The notes under the pieces: generated by a model
Told to the model about the DNA's origin: nothing
The model's input: the letters and a program-made list of their open reading frames with translations, nothing else
The model's database searches: none
Position numbers and translations under genes: made by a program
Shown here: positions 57,629 through 64,000 of the stretch, in pieces
How the letters are laid out: every line of letters begins with the position of its first letter
Numbering within the stretch: position 1 is the first letter of the stretch
NCBI RefSeq assembly: GCF_018777395.1
Contig: NZ_JAFJYC010000001.1
Span: forward strand, 1,364,001 to 1,428,000
From: Candidatus Sodalis endolongispinus
Lineage (GTDB): Bacteria; Pseudomonadota; Gammaproteobacteria; Enterobacterales; Enterobacteriaceae
Length of the DNA: 64,000 nucleotides
Direction: 5' to 3'

Positions 57629-59015
57629 ATGACATCGCCCGTGATTAACACCTCTTCCGCCCCCCGCCGACAGCGCCCCCAGCGAACTGATTTACCGCCT
57701 TGATGACCGGCCGCCGCTGCCGCAAACGTTGTTTGCCTCCTGTCAGCATCTGCTGGCGATGTTTGTGGCGGTTATTACGCCGGCGCTGTTGATCTGCCAG
57801 GCGCTGGGCCTGCCGGCCGACGATACCCGCCATATCATCAGCATGTCGCTGTTTGCCTCCGGCTTGGCGTCCATTCTGCAAATTAAAACCTGGGGGCCGG
57901 TGGGTTCTGGCCTGCTGTCCATTCAAGGCACTAGCTTTAATTTCGTGACGCCGCTGATTATGGGCGGTCTGGCGCTGAAAAACGGCGGCGCCGATGTACC
58001 GACAATGATGGCCTCGCTGTTTGGTACCTTGATGGTGGCCTCCTGCACCGAAATCCTGCTCTCGCGGGTACTGCATCTGGCACGGCGCATCATTACCCCC
58101 CTGGTGTCGGGCATCGTGGTGATGATTATCGGCATTTCGCTTATTCAAGTGGGCCTGACGTCCATTGGCGGCGGTTTTGCCGCGCTGAACGACCATACCT
58201 TCGGCGCCCCGAAAAACCTGATGCTGGCCGGCGTGGTGTTGTTGGTAATTATTCTGCTGAACCGCCAGCGCAACCCCTATCTGCGCGTCGCCTCGCTGGT
58301 GATCGCCATGGTGGTAGGCTATCTGCTGGCCTGGGCGACCGGAATGCTGCCGCCGTCGGCGCCGGCGACGGCACAGCCGTTAATTGTGGTGCCGACGCCG
58401 CTGTACTACGGGCTGGGTTTTGATTGTGATCTGCTTATTCCGCTGATGCTGGTGTTTATGGTCACCTCTATCGAGATCATTGGCGATATCACCGCTACCT
58501 CGGACGTGTCGGAACAGCCGGTGCGGGGTCCTTTATACATGCAGCGCCTGAAAGGCGGTGTACTGGCCAATGGTTTGAACTCCATGCTGTCGGCGGTGTT
58601 TAATACCTTTCCAAATTCCTGTTTCGGCCAGAATAACGGCGTGATCCAGCTTACCGGCGTCGCCAGCCGCTATGTCGGTTTTGTGGTGGCGCTGATGCTT
58701 ATCGCCCTCGGCCTGTTCCCGGCGGTCAGCGGCGTGGTGCAGCATATTCCCGAGCCGGTTCTGGGCGGCGCGACGATTGTGATGTTCGGCACCATTGCCG
58801 CGTCGGGGGTACGAATCGTCTCCCGCGAGCGCCTTAACCGCCGGGCAATCATGATTATCGCCCTGTCGCTGGCGGTCGGACTCGGCGTCTCTCAGCAGCC
58901 GATCATCCTGCAATACGCGCCGCAGTGGCTGAAAACGCTGCTCTCGTCCGGCATCGCCGCCGGCGGCATTACCGCTATTTTCCTCAACATCCTGTTTCCG
59001 CCAGAAAAAAACTAA
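57629..59015 (+). pseudogene. xanP: XanP, xanthine permease, N-terminal frameshift (possible TTG restart)
   Basis: NCS2 nucleobase transporter for xanthine. The main frame (from ~57684) carries [48 protein letters not shown] and [19 protein letters not shown], matching full XanP. The natural ATG at 57629 ([12 protein letters not shown]) is in another frame. A C run at 57660-57665 has six members where five would join the two. A TTG at 57729 could start a protein lacking ~35 N-terminal residues with all membrane helices, so activity is possible. gltS, usual between recG and xanP in E. coli, is absent. Confidence 0.7.
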
Positions 59016-59038
59016 GCATGGCGACCGGGAACGATTCA

Positions 59039-59069
59039 GACCGCGGCGATAACGTCGCGGTCTTTTTTT
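59039..59069 (+). terminator. Rho-independent terminator after xanP
   Basis: GACCGCG and CGCGGTC stem with a short loop, followed by a run of T, 24 bases after the xanP stop. Confidence 0.85.
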
Positions 59070-59153
59070 GTTGCCGCACTGCTTTGTCACTTGAGATAGC
59101 CGGTCAATTGCGGCATAAACAGTGTATCTGTCTTCACCACTGCGGAATGTGCA

Positions 59154-60846
59154 ATGAAATTGCTAGGCAAATTGCTGATCTCTCTGATCCTCGTTCTCTT
59201 ATTGCTCATTGTGCTTATCTATATGCTGCTGCAAACCTCCTGGGGGGCCGGCTGGTTGAGCCGACAGTTGACTCGGCATAGCGATTATCAGGTTTCTATC
59301 GGCGGTATCAATCACAGTTGGACCAATTTCAGCGAGATCCAGCTCGATAACGTCAGCGTCGGCAAGAAAGGGACGTTGCCGACGCTGGTGGCCAAGAGGG
59401 TGTTGGCAGAGCTTGGCGTGCGGCAACTCAACGACCCCTGGCACGTAAATCGCCTGCAATTGCAGGAGGGAACCCTAAACCTAGACCCGGCCGCGCCGTC
59501 CTGGCCGCTACAGGCTGACACACTACAGCTCAATGGCATGGCGGTCAGCGCCCCGCACGGCGACTGGCGGCTCAACGGCCAGAACGTCAATGCCGGCATC
59601 TCGCCCTGGCAGCCACAGATCGGCTATCCGCTGGGCCGGCAGGCGCGCTTCCAGCTCAGCGCGCGTTCGCTCACGCTCAACGGCGTTCCGGCGCAAAATG
59701 TCCTGGTCCAGGGGGAGGTTAATAATCAGGCGCTTACGCTTGATAATCTCGGCGCCGATCTGTATCAAGGGGAGCTTACCGGCACCGCCAGACGCGCGCC
59801 AGACGGCAGCTGGCAGGTCGATACCCTACGGCTAAGCAATGTGCGTTTGCAGTCGGAAAAAACGCTGCACGATTTCCTGCGCCAGGTATTCTCGGTGCCC
59901 AAAATCACTCTGCGCCGCGTCGATTTGATTGATGCGCGTATGGAGGGGGTCAACTGGGCGTTTAACGATCTGGATTTAACCCTGCGCGACATGACTTTCC
60001 AGAACGGAGACTGGTCGGCGCAGGACGGCTCGCTTTCGTTCAACGCCAGCGATTTAATCAATGGCGGCGTGCACTTGACAGACACCCTCGCCAATATGAC
60101 GTTTTCGCCGCAAGGCGTTGAGATCCGCCAATTCAGCGGCCGCTGGGAAAGAGGGTTGCTGCGCACCAGCGGCCGCTGGCTGCGGCAGGATCGCAAGCTG
60201 GCGCTGGATGAGATGATGATAGCCGGCCTGGAATATACGTTGCCCGCGAACTGGCGCGCAAGCTGGCTCCAGCCGCTGCCATCCTGGCTGGCGGGCGTGT
60301 CGGTGGACAGACTGAGCGCCAACCGCAACCTGATTATTGATATTACGCCAGCGTTTCCGTTCCAGATAACCGCTCTGGACGTCACCGGCAGGCGACTGGT
60401 GCTGGCGCGCGACCATCAATGGGGAGTCTGGTCCGGCAACCTGACCCTGAACGGCAGCGATGCCACCTTTAACAAAACCGATGTGCGCCAGCCGTCGCTA
60501 ACGCTGAATGCGACCGGTGATGCGCTCTCTAATCAGCGAGTTGAGCGCTTTCACCGGCGAGGGGCTGCTGGAAGCCACCGCAACCGTCAGCCAGCGCCCG
60601 GCGCGGGATTTTACGCTCAACCTCAACGGGCGGGCGGTCCCGGTTAACGTGCTGCAAAATTGGGGGTGTCCGACGCTGCCGCTGACCGGCAACGCCAATC
60701 TCAAGCTGCAATTGCGGGGACAGATGACGGCGGCCGAGCCGCTCAAGCCCTCGCTGAACGGCACGCTGCAGGCGCAGAGCACGGCGGGGCAAATGCTCAA
60801 TCAAAGCATGCGTCACGGGGAGGTTGTGGCGACGCCTGAGCCCTGA
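59154..60846 (+). pseudogene. yicH: YicH, AsmA-family inner-membrane-anchored protein, frameshifted
   Basis: N-terminal anchor helix (LISLILVLLLLIVLIYMLL), then a long periplasmic AsmA-like beta-rich region (HSDYQVSIGGINHSWTNFSE, ARSLTLNGVPAQNVLVQGEV). Near 60525-60540 the frame shifts. SELSAFTGEGLLEATATVSQ and the C-terminus to 60846 are in the next frame. Full length would be ~564 residues, as in E. coli YicH. AsmA-like proteins are linked to phospholipid transport to the outer membrane. One lesion only. Confidence 0.85.
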
Positions 60847-60974
60847 CAGGGTCGCTCGCGCCGGATGGCGCACACCGCGCTTAACCTCAGCCAGCATTTG
60901 CGCTAGCCCGCGCGAGGGGGCATAGCCTGCGTTGATAGCATGTCGCGCCGGGATACGCGAAGCCGCGCGCAGCC

Positions 60975-61904
60975 TCAGCCGGCATTGGAACCGCCTCGTT
61001 CCAGGGGAACATCCAGCGACGGCGGCAGGACCAGAAAAATGCCTTCAAAGATGGCCGCTTTAACATCATTGCCGTACAGCTGCACCCGCGCTTTGCGCCC
61101 CTGCGCCAGCCTGTCCAAATCGCCCGATAGCGATCCTAAATCCGCTATCGCTCCCGGCCTGCCGATCACCGGTTTGATATAGCGGATATGCGCATCGGCA
61201 AGAATGATGGTACCGCCCAGCTGGCGCTCGCGCAGCAGCAGCCAGATAAGCCCCCAGCCGGTCAAGGTCGCCAGCGAAAACAGGCTGCCGGCAAAAAGCG
61301 TATGGTGTGGATTCTGGTTGCCGGTCTCTGGCATGGTGGTCATAAACTTCTGCCCGGTATACTGGCTGATGCGCACGCCCATTTTCTCGCTGAGCGGTAT
61401 ATGCTGATACCAGGCCTGCTGCAGCTGGCTGCACCAGTCGGGTCGATGCAGGATGTCATCCAGAGTGACGATGGGCTTTATCATCAGAAAATGCCGGATG
61501 GGGTTGGTAGAAGGGGTGATGATTTCGCCTTGATTGACGAACCCCAGTTTGGCGAAAAAAGCCACCGCATCTTCACGGGCGCTACACACCACCCGTTTGA
61601 CCCCCTCCTGGCGCGCCACCGACTCCAGCGTCATCGCGACCAGCGTACCGAGGCCTTTATCCTGCACCTGCGGATGCACCGCCAGAAAGCGTATCGAGGC
61701 TTCATTATCGGCATTGACATAAAGTCGCCCCACCGCCACCTGCTGCCCCTGCTCATCCACCACCATCTGATGATGCGCCATACCGTCATAAGCGTCCCGT
61801 TCGGAGCCCGGCGGCTGATGTAGCGGCTTGCGTAGCATCTCCCAGCGGAACTGATAGTATTGTTGTAGTTCCTGTTCGGTTTCTGGAACGCGCAAGTGAT
61901 ACAT
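60975..61904 (-). CDS. fabY: FabY (YiiD), GNAT plus thioesterase-like protein of fatty-acid initiation
   Basis: 309 residues. N-terminal GNAT domain ([20 protein letters not shown] acetyl-CoA loop) and C-terminal YiiD/thioesterase-like hot-dog domain ([40 protein letters not shown]). It can start fatty-acid synthesis by providing acetoacetyl-ACP. The order yihX-yihY-dtd-fabY is the E. coli order. Intact while yihX and yihY are broken. Confidence 0.9.
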   Translation of the reverse strand: MYHLRVPETEQELQQYYQFRWEMLRKPLHQPPGSERDAYDGMAHHQMVVDEQGQQVAVGRLYVNADNEASIRFLAVHPQVQDKGLGTLVAMTLESVARQEGVKRVVCSAREDAVAFFAKLGFVNQGEIITPSTNPIRHFLMIKPIVTLDDILHRPDWCSQLQQAWYQHIPLSEKMGVRISQYTGQKFMTTMPETGNQNPHHTLFAGSLFSLATLTGWGLIWLLLRERQLGGTIILADAHIRYIKPVIGRPGAIADLGSLSGDLDRLAQGRKARVQLYGNDVKAAIFEGIFLVLPPSLDVPLERGGSNAG

Positions 61905-61940
61905 ACCGATCTCTCTTTATTGAATATGCCGTCCGGCCGT

Positions 61941-62378
61941 TCAGACCTGCAGCCAGAAGGTTACCGGCCCATCGTTGACCAGCGCCACCTGCATATCGGC
62001 GCCGAAGCGACCGGTTTCGGTCCGAATACCGGTTTGCCGGCAGCGGTCGGTAAAGTCATCATACAGCCGACGGGCATCCGCCGGCGCCGCGCCGCGGGAA
62101 AACCCCGGACGCAGGCCCCGATCGGTGTCCGCCGCCAATGTGAATTGAGATACAACCAGTACGCTCCCTCCCGACTGGCGCACATTCAGGTTCATCTTGC
62201 CCTGCTCATCACAGAATATACGGTAAGCCAGCACCCGCTCACACAATTTAGCCGCGTTCTGTTCATCGTCCTGCCGCTCTACGCCCAGCAGAATCAGGAG
62301 CCCCGGACCTATGGCGCCCGCCACCTTATTGTCGATGGTGACGCTGGCCTGCCTGACCCGTTGTATCAACGCTATCAT
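61941..62378 (-). CDS. dtd: D-aminoacyl-tRNA deacylase
   Basis: 145 residues, [20 protein letters not shown] opening. The SQFTLAADT block and the C-terminal [11 protein letters not shown] (Gly-Pro motif) are diagnostic of Dtd, which recycles D-aminoacyl-tRNAs. Its start lies inside the 3' end of yihY. Intact. Confidence 0.95.
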   Translation of the reverse strand: MIALIQRVRQASVTIDNKVAGAIGPGLLILLGVERQDDEQNAAKLCERVLAYRIFCDEQGKMNLNVRQSGGSVLVVSQFTLAADTDRGLRPGFSRGAAPADARRLYDDFTDRCRQTGIRTETGRFGADMQVALVNDGPVTFWLQV

Positions 62379-63229
62379 CAGTATCCCTTACAGTCTGGGC
62401 TGCGTGATGCGCGGCAGCCAGCCTGTGCTCGCTCAGCGATGCGGTGATCTCCGCCCCCAATAATACAATGCACCAGCTCCAGTACACCCATAGAAACAGA
62501 ATGGGAATGACCGCCAGCACCCCGTAAATCAGCTGGTAGGACGGAAACAGGGTGACATACAGCCCAAATTTTTTCCCAGTTCAAACAATGATCCCGCCAC
62601 CAGCGCATCCCGCGCCGGCACCCGCACCGTCGGCACCAGGCTATAGAGCAGCCAGAACGACGCGCAGGAAAGCAGCAGCGGAAAAATGCGCAACAAGAGC
62701 GTCAATAATCCGTTGGCGCCGCTGACATTTAGCCAGGTAAGCGAAAACAGATACGAGCTCAACACCATGCTGGCGCCCGCCAGTAGCGGACTCAGGGTTA
62801 ACACCATCCAATAGACCGCGAAAGAGAAAATAATCGGCCGCTTGTTTTTGCTGCGCCAGATACTGTTGAGCACCGTATCCACCGAGTAAATCAAAAGCAG
62901 CGCAGTGACGATGAGGCCACAGGTGCCCACGGCGGTCATTCGACTCGAGTTGAGGGTAAACTGTTCCAGATAGCGCTGGATAACGTCGCCGGTCGCCGGC
63001 ATGAAATTGGTGAAAATAAAATGGCGCAGCTCGACACACTGACGTCGGAAAACACCGGAAAGGCGGCAAACAGCGCAAAAATGACCGTCACCAGCGGCAC
63101 GAGCGACAGCAGCGACACATACGCCAGATGACCTGCCAGTACCGTAATATCATCACGATAAACCCGCTTGCCCAAGTGCCGGATAAAGTGCAGCACCGGC
63201 AAGAGCTTATGCAGCCGAAGACCCGTCAT
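62326..63229 (-). pseudogene. yihY: YihY inner-membrane protein (formerly Rbn/RNase BN), two frameshifts
   Basis: Multi-spanning membrane protein. The opening [20 protein letters not shown] and FPVFSDVSV are in the first frame. Near 63040 it shifts to [17 protein letters not shown]-type reading ([20 protein letters not shown]). Near 62575, at an A run (GGGAAAAAATTT), it shifts again to [21 protein letters not shown] six-residue in-frame loss before LFELGK is also visible against E. coli. Clearly non-functional. Ends inside dtd. Confidence 0.85.
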
Positions 63230-63284
63230 CGACACCCTCTTTGCGGTGATCGCCTCAGCGCAGAACGTCCACGTTTTCCTGCCG

Positions 63285-63862
63285 TCAAGCAAAAAATGCC
63301 GGCACGACCTCCCGGTCCGTCACATGCACGCTGCGGATACCCACTTGGCGCGCCGAAGCGATAATTATCGGCATTATCCCGCACCGTCGGCCGTCGTCCC
63401 TTCCTGCGCCAGCACATAGCGATAAATGGCCGGGTCTGGCTTACGCATGCCCAGATCCTGCGACAGATAAAGTTTATTCACACATTTTTGCACCTCTGGA
63501 TACTAGCTCGGCCAGTATTCGCAATGCAAGCGGTTGGTATTGGAGAGGATCACCACCCGATGGCCCTGTTCGCGCAATCGGGTCAAAATCGCCACCATCT
63601 CTGGCCGCAGCCCGACGAACAACGCCTGCCAGCCGGCGGTGAATTGCTCAAAGCTAAGTGCAATACCCAGTTCGCCGCAAATTTTAGCAGCGAAGGTTTC
63701 ATCGGTGATATCGCCGCGCTCATGCTGTTCAAAAGCCTCACCCATGACGAACTCTTTTTGCAGGGTGGCCAGCGGGACACGGATGAAGTTGCTCCAGACC
63801 CCCAGTACGCGGTTAAAGTCGATATCAATGACAACATTCCCCAGATCAAAGATATATAGCAT
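63285..63862 (-). pseudogene. yihX: YihX, HAD-type alpha-D-glucose-1-phosphatase, nonsense and frameshifts
   Basis: MLYIFDLGNVVIDIDFNRVL (HAD motif I) from ATG 63862, then EQGHRVVILSNTNRLH. A TAG after EYWPS (63505-63503) is followed in register by YPEVQ...LYLSQDLGMRKPDPAIY. The DDNADN motif IV survives only as DNADN in a shifted frame. The end [20 protein letters not shown] is in a further frame, stopping at 63285. The enzyme releases glucose from glucose-1-phosphate. 63863-64000 shows no supported gene. Confidence 0.85.
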
Positions 63863-64000
63863 GGTCCCTCCGGAATTCTTCGTGAGATCTTCACTGTAGC
63901 GGGAAACGGCCTGACTGAACAGCGCGATTGCGGCCACTCGGAGGGGAAAAATAGGTCCCACCGGGGCCACCAGCGAGCCGGCGGGACGCCCGAAGAGGCG

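Overview
The window reads as chromosome of a Sodalis-type enterobacterial insect symbiont (Sodalis glossinidius or a close relative). The housekeeping proteins (ArnT, Gmk, RpoZ, SpoT, RecG, FabY, Dtd) are of enterobacterial type. Around them lie many metabolic and transport genes that are still easy to recognise but carry one to several fresh nonsense or frameshift mutations. This pattern fits a recently host-restricted genome with ongoing pseudogenisation. The species is inferred, because no search was possible.

Layout. 1-4000: end of the arn lipid A modification operon (arnD end, arnT, arnE, arnF) and a PAP2 undecaprenyl-diphosphatase-like gene. 4100-10000: SulP anion transporter (broken), HAD phosphatase, Fur-box-linked TonB siderophore receptor (broken), PheC-like periplasmic protein (broken). 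10180-14240: the whole uxuA-uxuB-uxuR hexuronate locus, all three genes broken, with three surviving TTGGTnnACCAA operators. 14340-15570 and 21760-23085: two IS2-like elements in opposite orientation, both defective. Between them, 15.6-19.4 kb is a clearly A+T-rich block that looks like a captured plasmid. It holds a ColE2-type Rep gene, a run of hairpins, a segment collinear with the M13/f1 complementary-strand origin, a lipoprotein gene and a broken zinc-ribbon membrane protein. 19.7-30.6 kb: AraC and LysR regulators, VOC protein, MFS exporter, Nudix, RcnB-like protein, FAD oxidoreductase and lipase, partly broken.

30.6-36.3 kb: a full-length PhlD-like type III polyketide synthase whose catalytic Asn position reads Lys, then elaA and ydeP pseudogenes and an intact XRE-cupin regulator/GNAT pair. 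36.5-48.9 kb: one functional neighbourhood made of a peptide-type ABC importer (SBP, two permeases, two ATPases), two CocE/NonD-type hydrolases, a nitrilase-type amidohydrolase, an MFS transporter and a GlxA-type AraC regulator. It looks like an uptake-and-hydrolysis pathway for an amide or peptide-like compound. Only the two ATPases remain open.

49-64 kb: VOC protein, a 1.5 kb gene-free stretch with a possible structured RNA and a palindrome ahead of a MarR regulator, then the conserved core gmk-rpoZ-spoT-recG-xanP-yicH (trmH and gltS absent) and fabY-dtd-yihY-yihX (yihY and yihX broken). Short GC-rich minisatellites of unrelated sequence (units of 39, 17, 34, 31 and 27 bp) sit in the gene-poor gaps.
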